Shown: positions 1 through 7,644 of the stretch, in pieces
How the letters are laid out: every line of letters begins with the position of its first letter
How positions within the stretch are numbered: the first letter of the stretch is position 1
Assembly: GCA_964563925.1 (NCBI GenBank)
Contig: CAZLZD010000070.1
Coordinates: forward strand, 1-17,554
Origin: JAUILA01 sp964563925
GTDB taxonomy: Bacteria > Bacteroidota > Bacteroidia > Cytophagales > Cyclobacteriaceae
Reading direction: 5' to 3'
Length of the DNA stretch: 17,554 bases
Notes under the pieces: model-generated
The model's input: the letters and a program-made list of their open reading frames with translations, nothing else
Databases searched by the model: none
What the model was told of the DNA's origin: nothing
Made by a program: the position numbers and the translations under genes

Positions 1-2
1 TG

Positions 3-773
3 ATGTCCCTTAACGGACAAAAAGGGCAATTTGAAGAGCATTCAGGCATAAAGTTACTCTTCAGTACGAATGAAAAGGATAAAATTACCACCCTGACTAT
101 TGAAAAAAATGGCCAGTTTATCGAACGCTGGGTGAAGGAGTCTGATTTGCCAAAGAATATTGACCACCTGGTATATACAGCCCCCGATCTTCAATCGGGG
201 ATGGACAGTATCGAATCCTTGCTGGGCGTTCGTCCTGTTATCGGAGGCCGTCACCCGGATTACGGAACCCATAATGCCCTGTTGTCTCTGGGTACTATGA
301 CTTACCTCGAGATAATAGCACCGGATACCACCCTGGCGGAACCACCAGAAGGAAGACTTTTCGAAGATGGTTACACCCAACCCCCAAGACTATTCACCTG
401 GGTACTTCGAACAGGCAACATAGAAAACCTCCGCGATGAGGCTGTAGACAATGGAATACCATTAGGAACTGTTGCTTCAGGCCAGCGTCAAAAACCCGAC
501 GGAACCATACTTTCCTGGCAGCTCACCGATCCGTATGCCCTGCCCTTTCAGGGAGCCATTCCCTTTCTGATCAGCTGGGGGGAAACCCCTCACCCGGCCG
601 GATCGATTCCATCGGGTGGCAAGCTAATTGGCCTCATTATTGAACATCCGGAGCCAGAACAGATCCGTGAGTCCCTGAATACACTGAATGTTGACATAAA
701 AGTGGTTCAATCCGACCAGTTCCGGCTAATCGCGGAGATAGAAACCAAAGAAGGTATCGTCACGCTGGAATAA
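3..773 (+). CDS. VOC-superfamily glyoxalase-like protein, probably 5'-partial
   Basis: Residues from about 53 to the end read as a glyoxalase-like (VOC fold, Glyoxalase_3 type) protein. It opens with IDHLVYTAPDL, continues with a GGRHPDYGTHNAL stretch and LGTMTYLEIIAPD, and has a second half around WQLTDPYALPFQGAIPFLISW. Members of this group are usually cytoplasmic and their substrates are mostly unknown, so I assign no reaction. The first roughly 46 residues are not VOC-like. They resemble the short beta-rich tail (DUF3471-like) at the C-terminus of beta-lactamase-family serine hydrolases, with a pattern like LLFSTNEKDKITTLTIEKNG. The ATG at position 3 has no visible upstream sequence, so the true start and any larger N-terminal domain may be outside the window. 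No terminator is obvious between its stop and the convergent gene ending at 809. The VOC call is firm; the start is uncertain. Confidence 0.75.
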   Translation: MSLNGQKGQFEEHSGIKLLFSTNEKDKITTLTIEKNGQFIERWVKESDLPKNIDHLVYTAPDLQSGMDSIESLLGVRPVIGGRHPDYGTHNALLSLGTMTYLEIIAPDTTLAEPPEGRLFEDGYTQPPRLFTWVLRTGNIENLRDEAVDNGIPLGTVASGQRQKPDGTILSWQLTDPYALPFQGAIPFLISWGETPHPAGSIPSGGKLIGLIIEHPEPEQIRESLNTLNVDIKVVQSDQFRLIAEIETKEGIVTLE

Positions 774-808
774 AAGAAAAGGCAGAGACCCTGAGGCAGA
801 CTTTACCC

Positions 809-1786
809 TTACAGACTTCTGATATAATCAATATTCTTTTTTAATGCCACCTCAGGGTCGGCCACCATATCCTGTTCGACAAAGAAATATTCCACGCCAT
901 TCTCCAGGCCTGCTTTGATAATCCCTTCCACGTCCAGGTCACCGTCTCCCGTGGTTGTCATCTTTGGGAACAATTCAATCCATTGCGCCGGATTCCCTCC
1001 GTCCCCTGAAAAAGTCGTTATGGGTTTCATATCCTTAACGTGCATCATCACGTAACGACCCGAATATTTCTTCAGCCAGGCAACCGGATCAGCCCCGCCG
1101 GCGGTGGTCCAGAAAATATCCATCTCCAGAAATACCAGGGAAGGGTCGGTATTTTCAATGATGATCTCCAGCGGGATAACACCGTCTTCAGTGGGTTTGA
1201 TCCCGTAGCCATGATTATGATAAGCGAATTTAACGCCATACTTTTTTGCTTCTGCACCCACCTGGTTAAACAACTCGGCCATCCGGTAATAATCATCTGT
1301 CGTCTTTCGCCTTTCCGCGGGGATGGATGGAAGCGTCACGTATTCATGTCCCAGCACCTCCGCTGCCGCCGCAAGCCTGTCCATGCCGTTAACCAGCGTG
1401 TCAAGGTCGGTATGCGCCGAAGGAGAACTCATGCCATGATCATCCAGCAGTGATTTGAATTCAGTAATGCTTTTTCCAAAATACCCGCTGCCGCTGAATC
1501 CAAGGGATGGTGTGACCGCTTTCCAGCTGTCTTTGGCCGCCTGCTCACTGAAGGAGTACGGACCGTATAATTCAAGTTGAGAATAGCCCATGGATTGCAG
1601 CATGTCCAGTGCAGACGCCACATCATTCTCCAGTAGCCTGGGAAGGGAGAACAGCTGGATACCGATATTTTCAAGCATACGAAGGGGATTGGAGAATGAA
1701 AGGGCCGGTGCCAAGGCGAAACTGGCAGCTGCAAAACCGCTTTGTTTCAGAAAAGCCCTGCGGGTGGTCGGGGGAAAATTTTTCAT
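809..1786 (-). CDS. Tat-exported sugar phosphate isomerase/epimerase-like TIM-barrel protein
   Basis: A 325-residue protein of the xylose-isomerase-like/AP-endonuclease-2 TIM-barrel superfamily. The N-terminus carries a textbook twin-arginine signal, TRRAFLK at residues 8-14, followed by an alanine-rich hydrophobic stretch to about residue 32, so the protein should fold before export to the periplasm. Candidate divalent-metal and substrate residues are H190/H192 in YHNHG, E221 and D223 in LEMD, H249 in MHVKD and E304 in FVEQD. These lie on successive strands, as expected for the fold. The family isomerises or epimerises sugars or keto-sugars; some relatives cleave 3-keto-glycosides. The substrate here is unknown. 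The start is 11 bases after the stop of the Nudix regulator gene, so the two are almost certainly co-transcribed. The nearby GH3 and GMC genes support a role in glycoside processing. The name sugar phosphate isomerase is a family label; phosphorylated sugars are unlikely in the periplasm. Confidence 0.85.
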   Translation of the reverse strand: MKNFPPTTRRAFLKQSGFAAASFALAPALSFSNPLRMLENIGIQLFSLPRLLENDVASALDMLQSMGYSQLELYGPYSFSEQAAKDSWKAVTPSLGFSGSGYFGKSITEFKSLLDDHGMSSPSAHTDLDTLVNGMDRLAAAAEVLGHEYVTLPSIPAERRKTTDDYYRMAELFNQVGAEAKKYGVKFAYHNHGYGIKPTEDGVIPLEIIIENTDPSLVFLEMDIFWTTAGGADPVAWLKKYSGRYVMMHVKDMKPITTFSGDGGNPAQWIELFPKMTTTGDGDLDVEGIIKAGLENGVEYFFVEQDMVADPEVALKKNIDYIRSL

Positions 1787-1797
1787 AAGTGCTCAAT

Positions 1798-2526
1798 TTA
1801 TTTGTTGGTTTTCTTTTCGGTTTTGATCCTGTACAGGAAAGGATTCCGGCCCGGACTATCCTTCTGAAGCCGGGGCAATCGTTCAAATAATCCGGTGGCC
1901 AGCATTTTTTTCTGAAAGCGGCTCCGGTCCAGTTTTTCACAGAGAATCGTCTCGTGCAACTGATGCAGCTCCGGCATGGTAAAACGGTCAGGTAACAGGT
2001 TGTAGGTCATGTGTTCTTCCCGGATGTCTTCCTTTAATCTTTCACGTGCCGTGTTTATTATTTCAGCGTGATCCATCCAGAGTTCAGGGAGGTTATCCAT
2101 ATCAAACCAGGCAACCTCCTCATCGATTACGCTTGTCCGGGTTTTCATGTCCTCAATATGGACCAGCGAGTAATACGCCAGTGTCACATATCGCCGGTTA
2201 AACCAGTAGTCCTCCCTCCAGGGAAAACCATTTTTCCGGAAAAATTCCTTCCATTCCCCTGTAAAGCGGCGGTCACCCCTTCCAAAAACAGATAAAAATT
2301 TTAAGTGAGGATCTTCAAGGCCGGTTCGCTCCCTAAGTATACGTTTGGCTGCGTGTTCCACAGACTCAGTAACCCCGATATATCCGCCGGGAAGCAACCA
2401 CCTGTCTCCAATTCTCAGTAACAGACACTTTAGGGCTTCGTCTTCATAGCCCATAATGGTCAGGTCAACCGACAGTCCGGGCAGGTAGGATTCTCCTCCT
2501 CTTTCCACAAAATCCAAAAGGTCCAT
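1798..2526 (-). CDS. Nudix-type transcriptional regulator (NrtR/AraR-like) with C-terminal winged helix
   Basis: A 242-residue protein with an N-terminal Nudix domain (about 15-150) and a C-terminal winged-helix segment (about 170-235: LLPDRFTMPELHQLHETIL, then LDRSRFQKKM and a basic NPFLYRI end). This architecture is that of the NrtR family, which includes sugar-sensing repressors such as AraR of Bacteroides. The Nudix box spans G48 to L70. Compared with GX5EX7REUXEEXGU it keeps G48, E54, R62, E66 and G69, but has I63 and R67 where the motif has glutamates, so hydrolase activity is probably lost or weak and the domain likely acts as a ligand sensor. The gene is divergent from the GH3 glycosidase gene and forms an operon with the downstream TIM-barrel gene. 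A perfect inverted repeat in the shared promoter region is its probable operator. The effector may be a sugar or nucleotide-linked ligand, which is inferred only from family and neighbours. Confidence 0.85.
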   Translation of the reverse strand: MDLLDFVERGGESYLPGLSVDLTIMGYEDEALKCLLLRIGDRWLLPGGYIGVTESVEHAAKRILRERTGLEDPHLKFLSVFGRGDRRFTGEWKEFFRKNGFPWREDYWFNRRYVTLAYYSLVHIEDMKTRTSVIDEEVAWFDMDNLPELWMDHAEIINTARERLKEDIREEHMTYNLLPDRFTMPELHQLHETILCEKLDRSRFQKKMLATGLFERLPRLQKDSPGRNPFLYRIKTEKKTNK

Positions 2527-2530
2527 ACAT

Positions 2531-2562
2531 CAAAAATAATATTTTGTGTCTTTTTGACACAA
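2531..2562 (-). promoter_or_regulatory. Candidate divergent promoter for the Nudix regulator operon
   Basis: On the minus strand TATTTTTG (2538-2531) matches TAnnTTTG. A -33-like TTG (2562-2560) lies 21 bases upstream in the arm of the inverted repeat. The -7 element is only 4 bases from the start codon at 2526, so the transcript would be leaderless or nearly so, or the real promoter is elsewhere. Confidence 0.35.
2544..2562. promoter_or_regulatory. Perfect inverted repeat, candidate operator of the Nudix regulator
   Basis: TTGTGTC-TTTTT-GACACAA has 7-base arms and a 5-base spacer and is fully symmetric. It sits in the 81-base gap between the divergent Nudix regulator and GH3 genes. NrtR-family regulators bind palindromes of about 20 bp near their own genes, so this is the natural candidate for autoregulation and control of the GH3 gene. 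The repeat overlaps the putative -33 elements of both divergent promoters, so a bound protein could block both. It is not followed by a T-run in the manner of a terminator. Confidence 0.65.
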
Positions 2563-2582
2563 TAAATTATTGATTATATTTG
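2552..2582 (+). promoter_or_regulatory. Candidate Bacteroidetes-type promoter for the GH3 gene
   Basis: TATATTTG at 2575-2582 is an exact match to the -7 consensus TAnnTTTG, with a -33-like TTTTG at 2552-2556, 18 bases upstream. Transcription would begin near 2589, leaving a leader of about 20 bases before the ATG at 2608. The -33 element lies inside the inverted repeat. Confidence 0.55.
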
Positions 2583-2607
2583 TGGCGCACCGTCACAAAA
2601 TATCCTG

Positions 2608-5022
2608 ATGATGAAAAAAGGGCTTAGAATCACCCTGAAAACGCTCGGAATTCTTCTGCTGCTTCTTGTTCTGGGGGCAGGCGCAGGCTGGATATACCTT
2701 AAATCCACATTCCTTGAATTCGAAGATGAGTATGCCTGGACCGGGGATCCTCGCCAGATCACAACGGATGGCTATACGTTTGTCGACCGAAACGGAAACG
2801 GCGAACTTGATATTTACGAGGATGACCGCAAGACGACCGGGGAGCGGGTGGAAGACCTTATGAACCGCCTGACGATGCATGAGAAGATCCATTTACTGAA
2901 GGGATCCGGACTGGCATCTGCCATGGGCTGGGTAGAGCCTGGTGAAGGCATTCCGGGTGTGGTAGGAACGATTGTACCAACCCCCCGTCTCGGGTTGCCT
3001 GCCATTAATTTGTCGGACGGTCCGGCCGGACTGCGCATTGAACCCGTCCGAGAAGGTGAGGACCGAACCTTTTATTGCACGGCATTCCCGATAGGAACTC
3101 TTTTATCATCCACCTGGAACACCGACCTGGTCGGCCAGGTAGGCCAGGCCATGGGTAATGAAGCACTCGAATACGGTATTGATGTCATCCTGGGCCCGGG
3201 CGCCAATATCCATCGCCACCCGTTGTGCGGCCGTAATTTCGAATATTACTCGGAAGACCCTGTCCTCACCGGCTATATCGGGGCTTCCATGGTCAATGGA
3301 ATTGAATCCAACGGAGTAGGCGCTTCCGTCAAACATTTTGTGGCCAACAACCAGGAGACCAAACGGAATGTCAATGATGCCATTGTCTCGGAGAGAGCCA
3401 TGAGAGAGATTTATCTGAAAGGCTTTGAGATCATCGTTCGTGAATCCCAGCCCTGGACCATTATGTCTTCGTACAATTTGGTTAACGGCACCTATGTCGC
3501 GGAGAATCCAATGCTTCTGACCAATATACTCAGGGATGAATGGGGTTTCCAGGGCCTGGTCATGTCGGACTGGTTCGGCGGACAAAATGCTCCTGCCATG
3601 ATTGCGGCAGGCAATGACCTGCTCGAACCCGGAACCAAAAAACAGTGGGATGCCCTCATCGACGCTCAGAAAAATGGTGAATTATCCGTCGCAGATATTA
3701 ACACCTCTGTGCGGCGCATTCTCCACCTGATCGTCGGTTCAAGGAAGATGCAAAACTATGATTACAGCGAAGAACCTGATCTGGAAGCTCATGCCGCCAT
3801 TACGCGGCAATCCGCGGCGGAGGGCATGGTACTCTTGAAGAATCACAACACCTTGCCGTTAACAACGGAAAAAAATACGGCGTTGCTGGGAGTAACCTCC
3901 TATGATTTCATAGCGGGCGGTACCGGTTCCGGTGATGTGAACGAAGCGTATTCCGTGTCCCTGGAAGAAGGACTGCAAAATTCCGGCTTTACGATAAACG
4001 AGGTTGCAAGATCCGCCTATGAATCGCACAAGGCCGCCAATGAAGAGGCTTTTATCAAAAAAGAAGGACTGGATGCCATGATGAATCCGTATGACCCGCC
4101 GGAGATGACCTATTCTGACGACCTGCTGAAAAAAATAGTATCCTCATCCGATATCGGGATCATTACGATAGGCAGGAACAGCGGGGAAGGAAGCGATCGT
4201 GTCGTTGAAGGCGATTTCCTGCTGACTGAAAACGAACAGGACATGATCAATCGTACTACTGAGCTTTATCACCAGGCCGGTAAGAAGGTGATCGTGGTCA
4301 TGAACATTGGAGGAGTGATTGAAACGGCATCATGGAAAGAGCGGCCGGATGCCATTCTCCTGGCCTGGCAAGGCGGACAGGAAGGAGGAAATGCGGTGGC
4401 GGATATTCTTACCGGCAGGGTCAACCCGAGTGGAAAGCTCCCGATGACTTTCCCGGTAAACATTGAAGATCATGCCTCAAATGCCAACTTCCCCCTGGAT
4501 GGCGAACCATTTGATGTTATGTCCCTGATATTCGCCAGCAGCAAAGATCCCCAGGACGAAAAGATCAGGAATAAGGATTACACCAGGTACGAAGAGGGGA
4601 TTTATGTGGGATACAGGCATTTCGACAAGAAGGAACTTGACGTATCCTACCCGTTTGGGTTCGGTCTATCCTATTCGCAGTTTTCTTTTGACAGCCTGGA
4701 TGTGAATTTACTGAACGATACCCTTGCAGTCTCCCTGTCTGTCACCAATACCGGCAAAGTAACGGGGAAGGAAGTGGTCCAGGTGTATGTTTCAAAGCCC
4801 GGTTCGGATGTTGACCGTCCGGTCAGGGAGTTGAAAGGATTTGATAAAACAGGGCTACTGGTTCCGGGGAAATCAGAAAGCATTTCAATCCGCATTCCTG
4901 TGGCTGATTTACGCTACTGGGATGAGGAATCCGGTGCATGGGTCCTGGAGAATGGTATCTACGAGATCAGCACCGGTGCATCGTCACGGGATATTCGTCT
5001 GACCGCACAAGCCGAACTATGA
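2608..5022 (+). CDS. Glycoside hydrolase family 3 enzyme (beta-glucosidase-like), membrane-anchored
   Basis: An 804-residue GH3 glycosidase. Residues about 11-31 form one hydrophobic segment after a basic N-terminus: an uncleaved anchor or signal, so the enzyme faces the periplasm. An EF-hand-like loop, DRNGNGELDIYE (60-71), is a probable Ca2+ site of the kind seen in many Bacteroidetes GH3 proteins. The GH3 N-domain follows with RLGLPAINLSDGPAGLR, KHFVANNQET and the nucleophile D321 in VMSDW. The C-domain holds the likely acid/base E527 in NSGEGSDR. A fibronectin-III-like domain closes the protein (about 700-780). Both catalytic residues are present, so it should retain beta-glycosides with retention of configuration; glucoside versus xyloside specificity cannot be read. 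ATG codons at 2608 and 2611 are both possible starts. It is divergent from the Nudix regulator, shares a palindromic control region with it, and converges on the GMC/subunit 3 operon. Confidence 0.93.
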   Translation: MMKKGLRITLKTLGILLLLLVLGAGAGWIYLKSTFLEFEDEYAWTGDPRQITTDGYTFVDRNGNGELDIYEDDRKTTGERVEDLMNRLTMHEKIHLLKGSGLASAMGWVEPGEGIPGVVGTIVPTPRLGLPAINLSDGPAGLRIEPVREGEDRTFYCTAFPIGTLLSSTWNTDLVGQVGQAMGNEALEYGIDVILGPGANIHRHPLCGRNFEYYSEDPVLTGYIGASMVNGIESNGVGASVKHFVANNQETKRNVNDAIVSERAMREIYLKGFEIIVRESQPWTIMSSYNLVNGTYVAENPMLLTNILRDEWGFQGLVMSDWFGGQNAPAMIAAGNDLLEPGTKKQWDALIDAQKNGELSVADINTSVRRILHLIVGSRKMQNYDYSEEPDLEAHAAITRQSAAEGMVLLKNHNTLPLTTEKNTALLGVTSYDFIAGGTGSGDVNEAYSVSLEEGLQNSGFTINEVARSAYESHKAANEEAFIKKEGLDAMMNPYDPPEMTYSDDLLKKIVSSSDIGIITIGRNSGEGSDRVVEGDFLLTENEQDMINRTTELYHQAGKKVIVVMNIGGVIETASWKERPDAILLAWQGGQEGGNAVADILTGRVNPSGKLPMTFPVNIEDHASNANFPLDGEPFDVMSLIFASSKDPQDEKIRNKDYTRYEEGIYVGYRHFDKKELDVSYPFGFGLSYSQFSFDSLDVNLLNDTLAVSLSVTNTGKVTGKEVVQVYVSKPGSDVDRPVRELKGFDKTGLLVPGKSESISIRIPVADLRYWDEESGAWVLENGIYEISTGASSRDIRLTAQAEL

Positions 5023-5064
5023 GGTAACCAGCTCAACGAAGTACGTATCTGCCTTGCTGACTGT

Positions 5065-5772
5065 TTATGCATCCAGAAGATTTCCCTCGTCATCCCACCT
5101 GGCCATATTATTCCGTTTGGCCGGGTCCACACATTTATCCAGCCACTCCTTATCATAGGATACGCTCGTTTCACGCATCACCTCCTCCGGTACTCCGTCC
5201 CAGGTATTCGGCGAGTTACCACGATATCCCAGGTCTTTTATCCCCATTTCACTGGTGTAATAACCCGTCAGCGTCAGGTTCCGCATGCGGGTAAAGAACT
5301 TTTCTCCTGCCAGGTGTTCCGGTTTCGTCTTACCCGGAAAGGCAATGGCATCGCAAATCAGCTTCTGCTGGTCATTCTCCAGGCTTTTAAATTCTTTGCC
5401 AAACTCCGCATTACTGTAATTATCCAGCCAGGCGATACCTCCCCTGACGGGCAATTGATGGGCTGGCATGTCCTTTACAATGAATTCGATAAACTCCGGT
5501 ACCCCGGCATCCGTCGCCGAACCAAAATCCGCATTGGCCGGCAGGATAATATCGCAGAGCACTGCTACGGTTTCCAGTTCATGTTCGTTAAGGAATACTT
5601 CCGCATACACCTTTTCGTCGTGGGCTTTTTCATAGTCGGTACGACCGTAACCGGAAGATTCAGCTTTGACGGGTGCCGGTGGCGTTTCATTCCCGGGCGC
5701 GCAACCTGTAATTATGATCCCGCCGGCTACAGAGCCAACCAGCATGGATTTAAGTGATTCTCTTCTGTCCAT
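5065..5772 (-). CDS. Gluconate 2-dehydrogenase subunit 3 family Tat lipoprotein
   Basis: A 235-residue small subunit of the gluconate-2-dehydrogenase subunit 3 family. The N-terminus DRRESLKSM is a twin-arginine motif, followed by a short hydrophobic core and a lipobox ITGC, with the acylated cysteine predicted at residue 24. The mature domain starts near ELETVAVLCDIILPAN (about 65-80), typical of the family, and the body carries the conserved TLTGYYTSEMGIKDLGY stretch. In characterised FAD-dependent sugar dehydrogenases the small subunit carries the Tat signal and helps export and assemble the flavoprotein. The start codon is 3 bases after the stop of the GMC gene, which itself lacks a signal peptide, so the two form a translationally close pair and very likely one complex. 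The lipobox implies anchoring to the periplasmic face of a membrane. No cytochrome c subunit is adjacent. Confidence 0.88.
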   Translation of the reverse strand: MDRRESLKSMLVGSVAGGIIITGCAPGNETPPAPVKAESSGYGRTDYEKAHDEKVYAEVFLNEHELETVAVLCDIILPANADFGSATDAGVPEFIEFIVKDMPAHQLPVRGGIAWLDNYSNAEFGKEFKSLENDQQKLICDAIAFPGKTKPEHLAGEKFFTRMRNLTLTGYYTSEMGIKDLGYRGNSPNTWDGVPEEVMRETSVSYDKEWLDKCVDPAKRNNMARWDDEGNLLDA

Positions 5773-5775
5773 GGT

Positions 5776-7500
5776 TTATATATTTCTTTTTTTCACCTGA
5801 TCCACCAAATAATCCGAGGCCCGCCAGGCAAGGGCCAGGATGGTCCAGGTTGGATTTTTATCTGCCTGTGAGACGAACGGACCGGCATCCATCACAAATA
5901 CATTCTCACAGTCATGCAACTGGTTAAATTTATTGGTCACCGATTCACGCGCATCATCGCCCATCCGGGTGGTACCCACCTCATGGATGATCTGTCCCGG
6001 CGCGGTGAGTCCGTACTTTCGGTCTTCCCCGGGCTTATCACCCACCAGCACGCCGCCAGCGGCCTCCAGGACCTGTTCGAAGGTATCCTGCATGTGCCTG
6101 GCCTGGAGAATTTCATGCTGCGTCCACTTGTAATTGAATTTCAGTACTGGTATTCCCCACTGGTCGACCACTTCATTATCAATCTCACAATAATTATCAC
6201 GCTGTGGCACACTTTCTCCCCTTCCCGAGACTCCCAGGAAAGCCCCGTAATATTTCTTCACATCATCGCGCAGGCTGTTACCATACCCGCCGACCGTGCC
6301 CCCGATCGTCTTATGGATATCATTTACATTGAAGCCAAAACCATATCCGGGCATTCCCATTCCTCCCCAAACTTCGATATGATAGCCACGTGGAAAATCA
6401 AGTGATTTGCTGTCATTCAGCCACCAGGGTGTATATACGTGCATACCTCCCACCCCGTCTTCGTTGTACGTCTTGCGGTTGGTCAGCTCAGGAATGAATG
6501 CCATTCGGCTGGCGCCGGTGGAATCATGGAGATACCTGCCTACGAGTCCGCTGCTGTTGCCAAGTCCCTCCGGATGCCGGCTGTCCTTCGAGTTTAGCAG
6601 GATGCGTGCGGTCGAACACGCCGAAGCAGCGAGTACAACAATTTTTGCTTTCAGGTGGTATTCTTTCCGGTCCTCTTTATTGATGTAATTGACCCCGGTG
6701 GCCTTACCCTCGGCATTGGTGGTCACATCCTTCACCATAGCGTTGGTAAAGAGCTGTACTTTGCCTCCGTTCCGCTGGGCCGGAAAGATCAGGCAGGTCC
6801 CCGACGAAAAGTCGGCATAGGCCTGGCAGGCCCGGTTACACTGACCGCAGTAAAAACATATGCCTCGCTGGTCGTTGATTCGCTGGGTGAGAATGGATAG
6901 CCTGGAGGGTATCACCGGGATACCGGCCTCCCTGGCTCCCTTTATGTAGTACAATTCATGTAAGCGTGGTTTGGGGGGCGGCAGGAAAAACCCGTCCGGC
7001 TCGTTCGGAATATTCTCCCGAGAACCAAATACACCGATCAGCTTGTCTACCTTGTCGTAATAAGGTTTTACATCTTCATAGCCGATAGGCCAGTTATCGC
7101 CCAGTCCGTCGATGCTTTTCCGTTTGAAATCGAGCGGACCAAAACGCAGCGATATTCTTCCCCAGTGATTGGTACGCCCTCCGAGCATCCTGGAACGGAA
7201 CCACCAGAAATCGGTCCCTTCGTGATTGGTGAATGGTTCCCCCTCGATGTTCCACCCGCCATAAGCGGCATCAAAATCGCCGAATGATCTCCGGTCGCTG
7301 CTGGCACCCCGGCGGGGCGATTCCCAGGGCCAGCGCAATTGTGTCCTGTCTTCTTCTTTCGCCGGGTCAAAATGCGGACCTGCTTCGAGGACAGCCACAT
7401 CAAAACCTGCTTCGGAAAGAATTTTGGTAGCCATTCCTCCGCCGGCCCCGGATCCTACTATGGCCACGTCAAAAGTCTTCGATGATTCAGCAATCTGCAT
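5776..7500 (-). CDS. GMC-family FAD-dependent sugar/alcohol oxidoreductase, catalytic subunit
   Basis: A 574-residue glucose-methanol-choline oxidoreductase. The Rossmann FAD site is VAIVGSGAGGG near residue 12-22, ending in the ribose-binding acidic residue of VLEAG. GMC signatures follow: MLGGRTNHWG, and near the C-terminus HEVGTTRMG (H506) and NPTW (N549), the expected catalytic His/Asn pair. A four-cysteine cluster C215-x2-C218-x2-C221-x3-C225 lies in the middle. Comparable clusters in bacterial FAD-dependent glucose dehydrogenases bind a [3Fe-4S] centre, so a cluster is possible but not proven here. There is no signal peptide; export would depend on the Tat-lipoprotein partner encoded 3 bases downstream. 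The likely reaction is oxidation of a secondary hydroxyl of a sugar or glycoside. Closest recognised roles are gluconate/2-keto dehydrogenases and glycoside 3-oxidases, and I cannot choose between them from sequence. Confidence 0.92.
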   Translation of the reverse strand: MQIAESSKTFDVAIVGSGAGGGMATKILSEAGFDVAVLEAGPHFDPAKEEDRTQLRWPWESPRRGASSDRRSFGDFDAAYGGWNIEGEPFTNHEGTDFWWFRSRMLGGRTNHWGRISLRFGPLDFKRKSIDGLGDNWPIGYEDVKPYYDKVDKLIGVFGSRENIPNEPDGFFLPPPKPRLHELYYIKGAREAGIPVIPSRLSILTQRINDQRGICFYCGQCNRACQAYADFSSGTCLIFPAQRNGGKVQLFTNAMVKDVTTNAEGKATGVNYINKEDRKEYHLKAKIVVLAASACSTARILLNSKDSRHPEGLGNSSGLVGRYLHDSTGASRMAFIPELTNRKTYNEDGVGGMHVYTPWWLNDSKSLDFPRGYHIEVWGGMGMPGYGFGFNVNDIHKTIGGTVGGYGNSLRDDVKKYYGAFLGVSGRGESVPQRDNYCEIDNEVVDQWGIPVLKFNYKWTQHEILQARHMQDTFEQVLEAAGGVLVGDKPGEDRKYGLTAPGQIIHEVGTTRMGDDARESVTNKFNQLHDCENVFVMDAGPFVSQADKNPTWTILALAWRASDYLVDQVKKRNI

Positions 7501-7644
7501 AGTTAATAAATAAGGTGATTGTTAAAGTAGCTATATTGTGCGTCCTTAAGCAATCCGTCCATCACAAATTCCTTAAAAAAATACAGGGATTCCTGCAACC
7601 CGGAAGGGCATCCGGCCGTCTCATGTGATTAACTAAGTTCATCA

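Noticed and set aside
3106..3585. A 159-codon open frame on the minus strand within the GH3 gene
   Set aside because: Antisense to conserved catalytic GH3 sequence, with no independent protein features.
5914..6405. A 163-codon open frame antisense to the GMC gene
   Set aside because: Covers the conserved GMC C-terminal region in the reverse sense; no domain support.
7535..7566. TTGTG...CACAA half-sites upstream of the GMC gene as a second copy of the regulator operator
   Set aside because: The half-sites are 22 bases apart and lack the GTC-N5-GAC core of the repeat at 2544-2562.
7584..7615. Small hairpins (CAGG/CCTG and CCGGA/TCCGG) before the exported hypothetical gene
   Set aside because: Stems of only 4-5 bases, and no minus-strand gene upstream that would need termination; likely chance.
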